64,000 nucleotides of DNA, taken from NCBI RefSeq assembly GCF_022012435.1, contig NZ_JAKLUA010000009.1:234277-298276 (forward strand), read 5' to 3'. Positions 52,264 through 61,534 of the stretch are shown piece by piece. Positions within the stretch are counted from its first letter, which is position 1. Each line of letters opens with the position of its first letter. The translations under genes and the position numbers were made by a program. Below the pieces are notes generated by a model. It saw only the letters and a program-made list of their open reading frames with translations. It had not been told where the DNA came from and made no database searches. The DNA is from Bradyrhizobium zhengyangense (GTDB lineage: Bacteria > Pseudomonadota > Alphaproteobacteria > Rhizobiales > Xanthobacteraceae).

Positions 52264-53599
52264 CGGATCCGACTCGCTGCTCAAGTTGATCAGCGATCGC
52301 GGTGCTATCGAGTTCGACCACGAGCGTGAGGGCGCTTGGATCGAAGTCATCCGCAAGATGGATGAGGTTTATTCCGACCTATTGCGTTATGAGGTCGATC
52401 TGGAACACAAGAATGCCGAGCTCGAGGAAGCTCAAGCATTTGTCACCAACGTCATCGAATCTGTCTCTGATATCCTCATCGTTTGCGACGCGAAAGGCCA
52501 GATCCAGCAAGTCAATTCCGCTTTACAGCGCACGCTTGACCGCGCCAATGACGAAATCGTCGGCTGGAGGATGGCAGACATCATTGACGCTGCCGATGGC
52601 GCCAAGCTCATGTCGCTCCTCAAGCCTCGGAGCCCGTCCGAGGTTGTGGATGGCGAACTCCGTTTCTTGACCGAAGGCGGCAGCTCAGACCTGTTCGCAA
52701 TCAACAGCTCGCCCCGACACGACCATCGGGGCCGCTTCATTGGCGTGGTTCTGACTGGAAGGCCTATCGGCGAGCTTCGCCGAGCCTATGAAGCATTGCA
52801 CACGGCTCATCAGGAGCTACAGCGAGTGCAGCGTCAATTGGTAGAACAGGAGAAAATGGCAAGTCTCGGCCGACTGGTGGCCGGTGTCGCTCACGAACTT
52901 AATAATCCCATCAGCTTCGTCTATGGAAACGTGCACACCTTGATGCGCTATCGCACGGCGCTGACATCCTACCTTGATGCCGTCCACGGCACATCGATAA
53001 GCTCCGAAGCTGCAGCCTTGAAGAAAAGCCTCCGCATTGACGCCATTCTAGAGGATCTCGGCCCGCTCCTGGACGGGACAATGGAAGGCGCCGTGCGCAT
53101 TAGCGAAATTGTAAAAAACTTACGCCGGCTTTCCCTCAGCAAGCTCGGGGAGTTTGATCGCGTCAACATCGAGCCTCTGATCAACACCGCCGTGCTCTGG
53201 GCAGTCCGCACGAAGCAGGTTCGCCTCGACATTCACATGGACATCGAGGCGGATCTTTGGACTTGCGGGAATGAAGGGCAGCTCCACCAGGTTATCGTAA
53301 ATCTCGTCGAAAACGCAATTGACGCGACGCGCGGCACTCAGGAGCCACGGCTAAAGATATCGGCTCGCCGCAATCAGAACGAGATCCTGATTCGTTTGTC
53401 CGATAACGGGCCCGGGATCGAACAGCACAACATAGGTCGCATATTTGAGCCGTTCTTTACGACCAAGCGCGTTGGAGAGGGCACCGGGCTCGGCCTTTGG
53501 ATCAGCTACGGAATCGTGCGCGAACATGGTGCCGAACTGACTGTTGTCAACGCACCAGAGGGAGGGGCAATATTCTCCTTCGCTCTCCCGGCGGCGTAG
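52238..53599 (+). CDS. hupT: Sensor histidine kinase HupT
   Basis: A 453-residue soluble kinase. An N-terminal coiled region and PAS domain (about 60-190; VIESVSDILIVCDAKGQIQQ) lead to the H-box VAGVAHELNNPISFVYGN with the phosphorylated His219. The ATPase domain has N-box NLVENAIDAT, DNGPGIEQH (G1), FEPFFTTKRVGEGTGLGL. No transmembrane segment is seen, fitting reception of the signal from cytoplasmic HupUV. In related systems HupT phosphorylates and so inactivates the partner regulator in the absence of H2. Its start lies inside the end of hoxA. Confidence 0.93.
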   Translation: MAKATHSPDGSDSLLKLISDRGAIEFDHEREGAWIEVIRKMDEVYSDLLRYEVDLEHKNAELEEAQAFVTNVIESVSDILIVCDAKGQIQQVNSALQRTLDRANDEIVGWRMADIIDAADGAKLMSLLKPRSPSEVVDGELRFLTEGGSSDLFAINSSPRHDHRGRFIGVVLTGRPIGELRRAYEALHTAHQELQRVQRQLVEQEKMASLGRLVAGVAHELNNPISFVYGNVHTLMRYRTALTSYLDAVHGTSISSEAAALKKSLRIDAILEDLGPLLDGTMEGAVRISEIVKNLRRLSLSKLGEFDRVNIEPLINTAVLWAVRTKQVRLDIHMDIEADLWTCGNEGQLHQVIVNLVENAIDATRGTQEPRLKISARRNQNEILIRLSDNGPGIEQHNIGRIFEPFFTTKRVGEGTGLGLWISYGIVREHGAELTVVNAPEGGAIFSFALPAA

Positions 53600-53761
53600 A
53601 GTTAGTCAGGGCTGCGACGGTTCGGCGCCGCTTCCGCCCTCAGGGCTTCTAATTTACTCGCTAGCGCGAGGTTCGGCCGCTGGCCAGGCTGTCGGCCAAG
53701 CCGGATGCGGAGGCTGTCGGCGCGAGATTAACGATCTCGACGTCCTGGAGCGCTAGCGCGT

Positions 53762-54190
53762 ACGACCACATTCGACGTTCTCGTCAACAAGGCCGGTCAG
53801 TCGCAGCGTAGCAACATCCTAGACCTTGCGTCTGACGAAATCCACGCGCTGCTCGACGTCAATCTGCGCGCGGCACTGCACGTGAAACGGCTGATCGTGA
53901 CAAGAATGCCGATGCGCGCCGCTACGTGGTTGACGTCTGGTCGGTCGCTGGCCACTACGCCTTTCCAGAACGCCCTGGCTTTCTTCATCCCTAGCCATCA
54001 TGCCACCAAGGCCAGCGTATTGCGCGTTCGCGGGCTGAGCCCCGTTCTTTACTGATCTCGCGCTCGCGTCACCGAGATCTCGCCCGGTCGTGTGGCGACA
54101 AGCATCTTTAAGTGCGTTCGATACACTTCAACTCCGAGGACATCGCCCATGCCGTTGCCATCGCGCAGGTGTCACGGAAAGAGCACCTCC
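53762..54190 (+). pseudogene. Frameshifted short-chain dehydrogenase remnant
   Basis: From 53762, one frame reads TFDVLVNKAGQSQRSNILDL (the SDR INNAG strand with Asn-to-Lys at the usual NAG position) and EIHALLDVNLRAALHV up to about 53895. The next part of the domain, VVDVWSVAGHYAFPERPGF, lies in a second frame (about 53927-53985) that ends in a stop. ATKASVL after it is the remnant of the Tyr-x3-Lys helix, with the tyrosine replaced. A third frame near 54068-54106 gives RVTEISPGRVATSIF, the SDR segment that follows, and another near 54128 gives FNSEDIAHAVAIA. At least three frameshifts break the gene. It marks a decaying junction after the hup cluster. Confidence 0.75.
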
Positions 54191-54199
54191 CTTTCCCGC

Positions 54200-54626
54200 T
54201 CCGGAGCTCTAATAATGGAGACCGCCATCGAGACTGCCGCTCAGCGGTTCGCGAGGCCCCGCAACGCACAATCAATGGATGGCGCGTTTTGTCCTAGCAT
54301 GGGCCATTTTTTGTGCTGAGGGTCGGCCTATGCCTTGGATGCATACTGACCTTGATAGAATGAATTTGATCCAAAATAGCCCGCCCCTTAGCGTTGCTAA
54401 TTAGCACCGTCGAGCTGTGGCGGCAGGAAAGCAACACTTTACGAGTTGCGAAACTGCCGCCCAGCTTCCCGTGTCGAGCCCAAGCACGCTTCGCGGTTTG
54501 CCGTGCTGGCCAATGGAAGACGTCGGTGCCGCGTCATTGAGGTCTAATTTCCTACCCTCAACAGCACGCGGCCGAGTGAAACACGTGCCCCTGAAGGCAA
54601 GGGCTACCAATAGGGAGGAGAAATAG
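54200..54626. other. Junction region, nothing recognised
   Basis: Noncoding sequence between the SDR remnant and the ABC operon. It is noticeably poorer in GC toward its right end. No promoter of the -24/-12 type, tRNA or insertion-sequence end was seen. Confidence 0.4.
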
Positions 54627-55502
54627 ATGGGACCGTGGCGAGTAAACGGGTTCACCAGTCAAATCGCGAAAGTTGTTGCCCTATCAGCAATTGTAGGGCT
54701 TTCCATTGCCTCCTGGAGGGTAGTGAGTGCAGCAGAGATCCAGGTGCCCGACGCAGTCAAAACGGCGGGAGTCCTGCGCATGGGTCTCAGCAATGCATTG
54801 CCACCGCTGCAGTTCAAGGATCCGGAGACGGGCGAATTCAGAGGGATGAATGTAGATATTGGCCGGGAAATCGCAGCACGTTTGGGCGTCAAGGCCGAAT
54901 TCAATGAAATGCTATTTGCGCAGTACATCCCGTCACTGCAGACCGGTCGGATCGATATCATCATGGGTGGACTTAGCGACCTCCCTGAACGTCATTCCAT
55001 TATGGAGATGGTCGATTACTTCAGGGATTTCTATCAGGTCTACGCACTTTCCAATTCTCAGCTAAAGGAGTTGTCCGATCTTTGCGGTAAGCGGGCCGGC
55101 GCCATTCGGTCCACTGTTTGGTACAAAGTGATGCTTGCAAAGAGCGAGTCGGACTGCGTTCAGAAGGGAATGCCGGCTGTGAAGTTGATTGGCACCGAAT
55201 CAACGCCAGATACGCGGCTGCAGCTAACGCAAGGCCGAATTGATGCAGCACTGCAGGGCTTCGTCGAGGTTCCTTACATGATTGCGGAGTCCAAAGGCCT
55301 TTACAAGACGATCGGCGAGCCCTTCGCGCCAGAATTCAAGGCAATTGGTGTGCGTAAGGGCGATGTCGCGCTGCGTGACGCGATCGCCGACGCTCTGGAT
55401 GCGATGATTAAGGACGGCACTTATGCAAAGATCCTGGCTAGATATCAGTTGAGCAAACTCGCTATTTCGGAAGTATATCTAAATTCGGAACCGCGAAAAT
55501 GA
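54627..55502 (+). CDS. Amino-acid ABC transporter solute-binding protein
   Basis: A 291-residue periplasmic protein with a signal peptide (KVVALSAIVGLSIASWRVVS, cleavage near SAAEIQ). Family 3 binding-protein features: LRMGLSNALPPLQFKDPETG, FRGMNVDIGREIAARLGV and IIMGGLSDLPERHSIMEMVD. The start ATG 54627 has a GGGAGGAG ribosome-binding site. First gene of a three-gene polar amino-acid importer; its ligand is probably a small nitrogenous compound used by the downstream enzymes (inference). Confidence 0.9.
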   Translation: MGPWRVNGFTSQIAKVVALSAIVGLSIASWRVVSAAEIQVPDAVKTAGVLRMGLSNALPPLQFKDPETGEFRGMNVDIGREIAARLGVKAEFNEMLFAQYIPSLQTGRIDIIMGGLSDLPERHSIMEMVDYFRDFYQVYALSNSQLKELSDLCGKRAGAIRSTVWYKVMLAKSESDCVQKGMPAVKLIGTESTPDTRLQLTQGRIDAALQGFVEVPYMIAESKGLYKTIGEPFAPEFKAIGVRKGDVALRDAIADALDAMIKDGTYAKILARYQLSKLAISEVYLNSEPRK

Positions 55503-56389
55503 GCGCGGTGTCAAACAAGCCTGTACGATCGAGCAGCGGTTCCTCCACTCTCTTTTCACGGCCCGATCTGTCGTTGGTCGAGATCGTGCCGCCGCGTTAC
55601 GTCGGCCGCTGGATAATGGGCGTACTAGTTCTTGGTCTGTTGGTCCTTATTGTAAGGGCCTTCGCTAACGCGCAGATCGAATGGAACGTTGTTGCCAAAT
55701 ACTTAGCGGCGCCTACAATTCTCGCGGGCTTCTGGCATACGATGATCTTGTCCGTGCTGGCGATGATTGTCGGTGTCGCGCTCGGCTTGGCTATCTCGAT
55801 TATGCGAATGTCGGATAATCCGCTCCTAGTCATCGTCGCATTTGGCTACCAATGGTTCTTTCGCGGGACGCCGGTAATCCTCCAGCTTCTGATTTGGTAT
55901 AATCTAGCCTTAATCATCCCAGTCATCGGCATTCCCGGTCTGTGGACGGCCCCGACTGTCGATGTCATCACGCCCTTTTGGGCCGCGCTGCTTGGCCTTG
56001 GCATCAATCAGGGTGCCTATACCTCGGAGGTCATTCGCGCCGGAATCCTCTCGGTTGATGCGGGCCAGCACGAAGCGGCACAGTCGATTGGCATGACCCG
56101 TCTACACGCGCTCTGGAGAATCGTCCTACCTCAAGCAATGCGCGTGATAGTTCCGCCGATTGGTAACGAGTTTATTGGAATGGTAAAAATGACGTCACTC
56201 GCCAGCGTGATCCAGTACACCGATTTACTTTACAGCGCACAGAACGTGTACTTCGTCAATCAGCGCGTGATTGAGCTACTGATCGTAGCAGGCGCTTGGT
56301 ATCTCCTCGCTGTCTCCATTCTCACGCCGCTTCAGTTGCTGCTCGAATGGCGGTTCGCGCGGGGAACATCTGTCGTGAGGGTCCGATGA
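55499..56389 (+). CDS. Amino-acid ABC transporter permease
   Basis: A 296-residue HisM/GlnP-type permease with about five transmembrane helices; EAA-loop motif EAAQSIGMTRLHALWRIVLP. Overlaps both the binding protein and the ATPase genes by ATGA. Only one permease gene is present, so it probably works as a homodimer. Confidence 0.92.
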   Translation: MSAVSNKPVRSSSGSSTLFSRPDLSLVEIVPPRYVGRWIMGVLVLGLLVLIVRAFANAQIEWNVVAKYLAAPTILAGFWHTMILSVLAMIVGVALGLAISIMRMSDNPLLVIVAFGYQWFFRGTPVILQLLIWYNLALIIPVIGIPGLWTAPTVDVITPFWAALLGLGINQGAYTSEVIRAGILSVDAGQHEAAQSIGMTRLHALWRIVLPQAMRVIVPPIGNEFIGMVKMTSLASVIQYTDLLYSAQNVYFVNQRVIELLIVAGAWYLLAVSILTPLQLLLEWRFARGTSVVRVR

Positions 56390-57153
56390 CCAAGCCTTTG
56401 CTCTCAATGAGAAGAGTTAAGAAGCGGTATGGAAATCTACAAGTTCTGGACGGCGTCTCCCTCGACGTCATGCCCAATGAAGTAGTGTGTTTGATCGGCT
56501 CATCAGGCTCAGGCAAAACGACGCTCTTGAGATGTATTAATCAACTGGTTTCCGTCGACTCAGGACATATCTGGATAGACGACGAAATCGTGGGCTATCG
56601 CCAAGTGGGGTCGCAATTGCGGCCACTAGGCGGTGCGGAACTCGCCCGCCAGCGGACGAAGACCGCGATGGTGTTTCAACGATTTAATCTCTTTCCCCAT
56701 ATGACTGCTCTTGACAATGTCATTGAGGGACCCGTGCGTGTCTTAAAGCGCAATAAGGCTGACGTCGTTTGTGAGGCGGAAGCCCTCCTAGCACGCGTAG
56801 GCTTATCCGAGAAGCGTAACGCGTACCCTTCCAGCCTGTCTGGCGGCCAGCAACAACGTGTGGCCATCGCGCGGGCTATGGCTATGCACCCGCGCCTTAT
56901 GCTCTTCGACGAGCCGACATCTGCACTCGATCCTGAACTCGTTGCCGAAGTCCTCGCGGCGATGAAGGAATTGGCACGCACCGGCATGACTATGGTGGTC
57001 GTTACGCACGAACTTGGATTTGCGAGCGAGGTCGCAGATCGCGTGATCTTTATGGAACAAGGCCAAATCGCAGAAGAAGGCACTGCCCGAGAGGTTCTTA
57101 TGCACCCCAAGGGCGCAAGGACCAAAGAGTTCATTTCGGCGGTGCTCGATTAA
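56386..57153 (+). CDS. Amino-acid ABC transporter ATP-binding protein
   Basis: A 255-residue ATPase of the HisP/GlnQ class: Walker A GSSGSGKTTLL, Q-loop MVFQRFNLFPHMT, signature LSGGQQQRVAIARAM, Walker B LMLFDEPTSALDP, switch His in VVVTHELGFASEVADRVIFM. Start ATG 56386 overlaps the permease stop. It ends 45 bases before the monooxygenase gene. Confidence 0.94.
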   Translation: MTKPLLSMRRVKKRYGNLQVLDGVSLDVMPNEVVCLIGSSGSGKTTLLRCINQLVSVDSGHIWIDDEIVGYRQVGSQLRPLGGAELARQRTKTAMVFQRFNLFPHMTALDNVIEGPVRVLKRNKADVVCEAEALLARVGLSEKRNAYPSSLSGGQQQRVAIARAMAMHPRLMLFDEPTSALDPELVAEVLAAMKELARTGMTMVVVTHELGFASEVADRVIFMEQGQIAEEGTAREVLMHPKGARTKEFISAVLD

Positions 57154-57198
57154 CACGCAGCATCTCTACATACGACCAGAGAGGAATTGAGGAACGAA

Positions 57199-58548
57199 AT
57201 GGCAAAGGAAATCGCTTTCGCCGCACTCATACATGCAGCCGGTAGCGCAAGTGCCGCGTGGCGCCATCCAGATACGGATCCAAAGAAGGCGTTGAGTCTT
57301 CAGTACTACACAGAGCTCGCAAAGCTATGTGAAGCAGGCCGCTTCGATCTGATGTTTCTAGCGGACAGTCCGGGCGTTGATGTCGACAATCTCCACGCAA
57401 TGGCGCAATGGCCACGCGGGCAAAACGTACTTGAGCCCTTGACGCTTCTCTCTGCGCTAGCTGCGAGCACAGAAGAGCTTGGCCTCGGCGCCACGGTATC
57501 TGCGAGCTTCACTGAGCCGTTTAATATCGCCCGGCAATTCGCATCGCTCGATCACCTTTCGGGAGGGCGAGCAGCGTGGAACGTTGTGACGACTGCAAAC
57601 CAGTATTCATGCCGCAACTATGGCTATAAGACGATGCCGCCACACGACGAGCGCTATGCCAGAGCCAGAGAAGCCCTGGAGGTGGTCCGAGCTTACTGGG
57701 ATACTTGGGACGATGATGCCTTCATCTTCGACAAGGCAAGAGCTATGAACTTCGATCCGAACCGATTTCACCACGTTCGATACGAAGGGAAACATTTCAA
57801 GGTACAAGGCGGACTCAATATTGCACGTGCTCCGCAGGGGCAACCCGTCATTATCCAGGCGGGCGCGTCCTCGGTGGGTAGGGAATTTGCCGCAGAAACC
57901 GCTGAGGTCGTCTTCGGAACGGGCGCAACTCTTGAGGAGGCTGCGTCCCTCTACAAGGATATCAAAAGCAGGATGGCGAAGTACCGCCGTGATCCTTCCG
58001 AACTTAAGGTACTCGCCGGCTTCCGCGCGATGGTCGGTTCAACCGAAGCAGAAGCGAAGGAAAAGCTTCGCCTACTAAACAGTGTGATGCCGATTGAAGC
58101 CAAGGTCGCGTATGTCAGTACGGACCTTGAAGTCGACCTGTCGAAGCTGCCACTGGACGAACTCGTTCCCGAACAGATGATCCCGACTTCCTCAAACCTT
58201 CATCAGGGTTATTTCAATATACTTGCGGACATGATCCGATCGCGTAAATTCACGCTAAGGGAGATTGCACAGCGCTACGAACGCGGATTCGAGATTTTCT
58301 GTGGCACTCCAAGCCAGATCGCCGACGAGATGGAACGTTGGATCGACAATGAAGCTGGAGATGGGTTTATGATAACGTTCCCTTACATGCCGACCTGCCT
58401 GGAAGATTTTGTGTCGATGGTAGTCCCCGTGCTCCAGGAACGCGGACTTATGCGCAAAAGCTACCGCGGCAAGACACTTCGCGAAAACCTCGGGTTACGC
58501 TATCCCAAAAACGTCAATACGAAACGTCCAGCTACAGGCGTTCCATAA
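57199..58548 (+). CDS. FMN-dependent monooxygenase (NtaA/SnaA/SoxA family)
   Basis: A 449-residue luciferase-like flavin monooxygenase. Typical segments: GRFDLMFLADSPG, LGLGATVSASFTEPFNIARQ, LDHLSGGRAAWNVVTTANQ and VIIQAGASSVGREFAAETAE. This family (NtaA nitrilotriacetate, SnaA pristinamycin, SoxA-type) uses reduced FMN from a separate reductase to oxidise C-N or C-S bonds. No reductase is encoded nearby. Start ATG 57199 is preceded by GAGGAACGA. An intrinsic terminator follows the gene. Confidence 0.9.
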   Translation: MAKEIAFAALIHAAGSASAAWRHPDTDPKKALSLQYYTELAKLCEAGRFDLMFLADSPGVDVDNLHAMAQWPRGQNVLEPLTLLSALAASTEELGLGATVSASFTEPFNIARQFASLDHLSGGRAAWNVVTTANQYSCRNYGYKTMPPHDERYARAREALEVVRAYWDTWDDDAFIFDKARAMNFDPNRFHHVRYEGKHFKVQGGLNIARAPQGQPVIIQAGASSVGREFAAETAEVVFGTGATLEEAASLYKDIKSRMAKYRRDPSELKVLAGFRAMVGSTEAEAKEKLRLLNSVMPIEAKVAYVSTDLEVDLSKLPLDELVPEQMIPTSSNLHQGYFNILADMIRSRKFTLREIAQRYERGFEIFCGTPSQIADEMERWIDNEAGDGFMITFPYMPTCLEDFVSMVVPVLQERGLMRKSYRGKTLRENLGLRYPKNVNTKRPATGVP

Positions 58549-58599
58549 GAGATCTCGTGGCGCGCCGCCTTTGTCGAGCCTTTCAATGCGCATACAAAA

Positions 58600-58638
58600 G
58601 GGCCGCGGTGCAACAAAGCGCCGCGGCCTTTCTTATTG
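58600..58638 (+). terminator. Intrinsic terminator after monooxygenase gene
   Basis: GGCCGCGG (58601-58608) pairs with CCGCGGCC (58621-58628) around a 12-base loop and is followed by TTTCTTATT. It lies about 50 bases after the monooxygenase stop and ends the transporter-monooxygenase operon. Confidence 0.75.
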
Positions 58639-58747
58639 TGGGAGCTGAAGTTCATCCGTCGAACGACTTGACGCATGGCCGAGAATACCATTTGATTTAT
58701 TCGAATCGGGCTTATGCATCTAAAATGTAAATTTGTTTGGGCGGCAT

Positions 58748-59683
58748 ATGGCTAGAGCGCTCAGTTCCCGCGAGATCGATGCGTTTCGGGCTATGATGCA
58801 ATGTGGGACAACGCTTGCCGCAGCCGAAATTCTAAATACAACGCAACCGTCGGTGAGCCGGCTGTTGGCGCAAGCGCAAGACGCTGTGAAATTTCGACTG
58901 TTCGATTATCGACGGGGCCGTTTGGTTCCAACCCCTGAAGCCAAAATGCTCTTTGAAATCGTCCAAAAGCACTATCTTGGCTTGGAAACGATACAGCAAG
59001 CCGCTGAAAGTATCAGGTCATCCGGCACCGGCCTATTGCGCATCGCTGCCACTCCGTCCCTGGCTATGGGCGTTATTCCAACGATCATGAAGGCATTCCG
59101 GCAGTCTAGCCCCGGTGTGAGCATCAACCTTCAGACGGGAGGGTCGCTGCAGATCAGAGACGGGCTCCTCAATGGCATTTATGATGTTGGCCTGACGACG
59201 AGCGGAGCTCATTTCCGAACAGGAGAGTTCGAAATCGAGGTGTGTGACGAATCTGAGGCCCTATGTGCGGTCTGCGCAAACAGCCCGCTTGCTTCGAAGA
59301 AGGAGGTTGCGGTCTCTGATTTTCAAGAGGCAACGCTGCTCACTCTCAATCGTGGAGACGATCTAAGTGATTTGTGGCGTCAGACACTCGCGCAGCACGG
59401 CGTGAAACCCTCGTCCGAGATCGAGGTCACCTATTCGGCGATCCTCTGTTCGCTCGCCGCCGCCGACCTTGGCATCGGCGTCGTAAGTCCCTACATCAAA
59501 CCGCTTATTTCCGATAACGTTCGATTTGTTCGTATTTCGCCGAGAATCTCGGTTAAGATGTTCGCAATCTTTCCGGGACATCTTGTGAAGTCATCGCTGT
59601 CGCAGCGTTTCACGCGTAGCTTGAAGGAAACGTTCCTGCACAACGACCCCCATGTCGTGAAGTGCGGCGACTGCACGGAGTAA
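58748..59683 (+). CDS. LysR-family transcriptional regulator
   Basis: A 311-residue LysR-type regulator. The N-terminal helix-turn-helix is IDAFRAMMQCGTTLAAAEIL then TTQPSVSRLLAQAQDAV; the effector domain is of normal length (IAATPSLAMGVIPTIMKAFR and onwards). Start ATG 58748 (a TTG at 58733 is possible). It lies between the monooxygenase and hydantoinase genes, in the same direction as both, and probably controls them. An ATTCGAAT palindrome lies in the gap before it. Confidence 0.9.
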   Translation: MARALSSREIDAFRAMMQCGTTLAAAEILNTTQPSVSRLLAQAQDAVKFRLFDYRRGRLVPTPEAKMLFEIVQKHYLGLETIQQAAESIRSSGTGLLRIAATPSLAMGVIPTIMKAFRQSSPGVSINLQTGGSLQIRDGLLNGIYDVGLTTSGAHFRTGEFEIEVCDESEALCAVCANSPLASKKEVAVSDFQEATLLTLNRGDDLSDLWRQTLAQHGVKPSSEIEVTYSAILCSLAAADLGIGVVSPYIKPLISDNVRFVRISPRISVKMFAIFPGHLVKSSLSQRFTRSLKETFLHNDPHVVKCGDCTE

Positions 59684-59921
59684 GCCCCCTAGCGGGATTT
59701 CGGATCGAGCTAGGCAACTCTCGCGGGCCGACGTGCCCGCCAAACAATCCCAATGCTATATCACCCGCGTATAGAGCGTGCAGCAAGAAGAATTGGCTGA
59801 CGCGTTTAGCCTGACTTAATGTCCCGCAGAATGCCCGAGCTGGTGCGACTGTCGCGCAGCGCTTCGTGGGCGAGTGCAAGACCGTAGGGCAAGGCCGCGG
59901 GCGCTCCAAGGAGACTGACAC

Positions 59922-61517
59922 GTGCTTGATGCAATCCAGCTTGAATTGATTTGGCGAAGGCTGATTTCTCTGACTGAAGAGGCCGCTACGACGCTGCTGC
60001 GTACCTCCTTCTCATCCGTCGTTCGCGAGTCTAATGATTTTGCGTGCGTTCTCATGGATGCCGAAGGACGCTCGTTAGCGCAACCCGCTAACAGCATTCC
60101 ATCCTTTATCGGTACCGTTCCGCGGACGGTTCGTGGCTTTCTCAAACAGTTTCCACATGAGACCCTCTCCGAGGGCGATATCCTGATCACCAACGATGTC
60201 TGGCTTGGCACCGGCCATCTGCCCGATATCACGGTAGCCAAGCCCATTTTCTTGAATGGCAATATTGTTGCGTTCGCTGGGTCGGTCACGCACGCTCCTG
60301 ACATTGGTGGACGCATCCGTTCTGCCGATGCACGCGAGGTGTACGAGGAGGGATTCCAAATCCCAATGATGAAGGTGGTTGAGGCGGGTCGAATGAACCG
60401 CACATTTGAAAGCCTGCTTCGCCAGAACGTTCGTACGCCAGATCAGACGGTAGGCGACCTTTATGCGCAGTTTTCTGCACTGCATCTGATGGAGGTGCGC
60501 CTCATTTCTTTGCTAAAGGAGTGGGAGCTCCGTTCATTCTCCGAAGTGTCTCAACAGATCCGCGGTCGGACGGAAGCCGCGATGCGGCGTGCGATTTCCG
60601 CAATACCGGATGGCGTCTATCATGCCACCGCCGTCAGCGATGGATTTGAAAATAGCATCGTGTTGCGGATGGCGCTTAAAGTTCATGGTGATGAAATCGA
60701 GGTTGATTACCGAGGTACAGATCCTCAAGTGCAGCGCTCCATCAACGTCTGCGCTGCTTATACGACGGCATACACTGCCTATGGAATCAAAGCCGTTCTT
60801 ACGCCCGACACGCCAAACAATGACGGTGCGTTGGAACCGCTCAATATTCATGCACCTCTTGGCTCAATTCTTAATTCAAAGCCGCCCGCAGCGGGCGGGG
60901 CACGCGCACTTATCGGACATTTCCTGCCGGCGATGGTCTTGCGTGCGCTGTCACAAGTCGTGCCGGAGAGAGTCATCTCCGACGTCGGCTCACCTCTCTG
61001 GTGCGTAAACCTGGCCGGCGTCAAAGAGGATGGAAAGACTTTCGCTAACTTATTCTTCCTGAACGGAGGCTATGGGGCCAGCGCGGCCTCGGACGGCGCA
61101 AGCGTGTTGTCTTGGCCGAGCAACATTTCCTCCACGCCCGTCGAGGTGCTGGAACGAACCGCGCCGATCAGAATTTGCCACCGCCGAATCCGATCGCGGA
61201 CAGCGGGCAGCGGTCGGTTCACAGGGGGGGCTGGGCAGGAGTTTCTCTTCGAGAATCTAAATAAAGGGCCTACCATAATTTCCTTTATGGCTGAACGAAC
61301 TAAGCCAGAAGCTGTGGCGAATGGCTTAGCAGGCGGCGATCCCGGCGCTGCCGGTGAGATCCAGATCAACACCGTTCGGGTTGATCCCAAGATACAACAC
61401 ACTATCGACTTTGGTGCCCGCGTTCTGCTGCGCACACCTGGCGCTGGCGGATTTGGTGTTCCGATCCGCGCTCAGGAAGCGCTGGCCGAAGCCGATGGCG
61501 CCAAAGATTTTGTATAA
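59922..61517 (+). CDS. Hydantoinase/oxoprolinase subunit B
   Basis: A 531-residue HyuB-type subunit. Landmarks: ESNDFACVLMDAEGRSLAQP, the zinc/metal-region ITNDVWLGTGHLPDITVAKP, FAGSVTHAPDIGGR, and GGGRFTGGAGQEFLFEN-like C-terminal glycine region (SGRFTGGAGQEF). Start GTG 59922. With the HyuA subunit encoded next, it would open hydantoin or 5-oxoproline-type rings in an ATP-dependent reaction; the exact substrate is not deducible. It is followed 17 bases later by the A subunit. Confidence 0.92.
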   Translation: MLDAIQLELIWRRLISLTEEAATTLLRTSFSSVVRESNDFACVLMDAEGRSLAQPANSIPSFIGTVPRTVRGFLKQFPHETLSEGDILITNDVWLGTGHLPDITVAKPIFLNGNIVAFAGSVTHAPDIGGRIRSADAREVYEEGFQIPMMKVVEAGRMNRTFESLLRQNVRTPDQTVGDLYAQFSALHLMEVRLISLLKEWELRSFSEVSQQIRGRTEAAMRRAISAIPDGVYHATAVSDGFENSIVLRMALKVHGDEIEVDYRGTDPQVQRSINVCAAYTTAYTAYGIKAVLTPDTPNNDGALEPLNIHAPLGSILNSKPPAAGGARALIGHFLPAMVLRALSQVVPERVISDVGSPLWCVNLAGVKEDGKTFANLFFLNGGYGASAASDGASVLSWPSNISSTPVEVLERTAPIRICHRRIRSRTAGSGRFTGGAGQEFLFENLNKGPTIISFMAERTKPEAVANGLAGGDPGAAGEIQINTVRVDPKIQHTIDFGARVLLRTPGAGGFGVPIRAQEALAEADGAKDFV

Positions 61518-61534
61518 GAAGGGTTAGATCCGAT

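Noticed and set aside
53659..53760. Ten-base direct repeat CGCTAGCGCG at 53659-53668 and 53751-53760
   Set aside because: Short, GC-rich and partly palindromic; chance occurrence cannot be excluded and no element is bounded by it.
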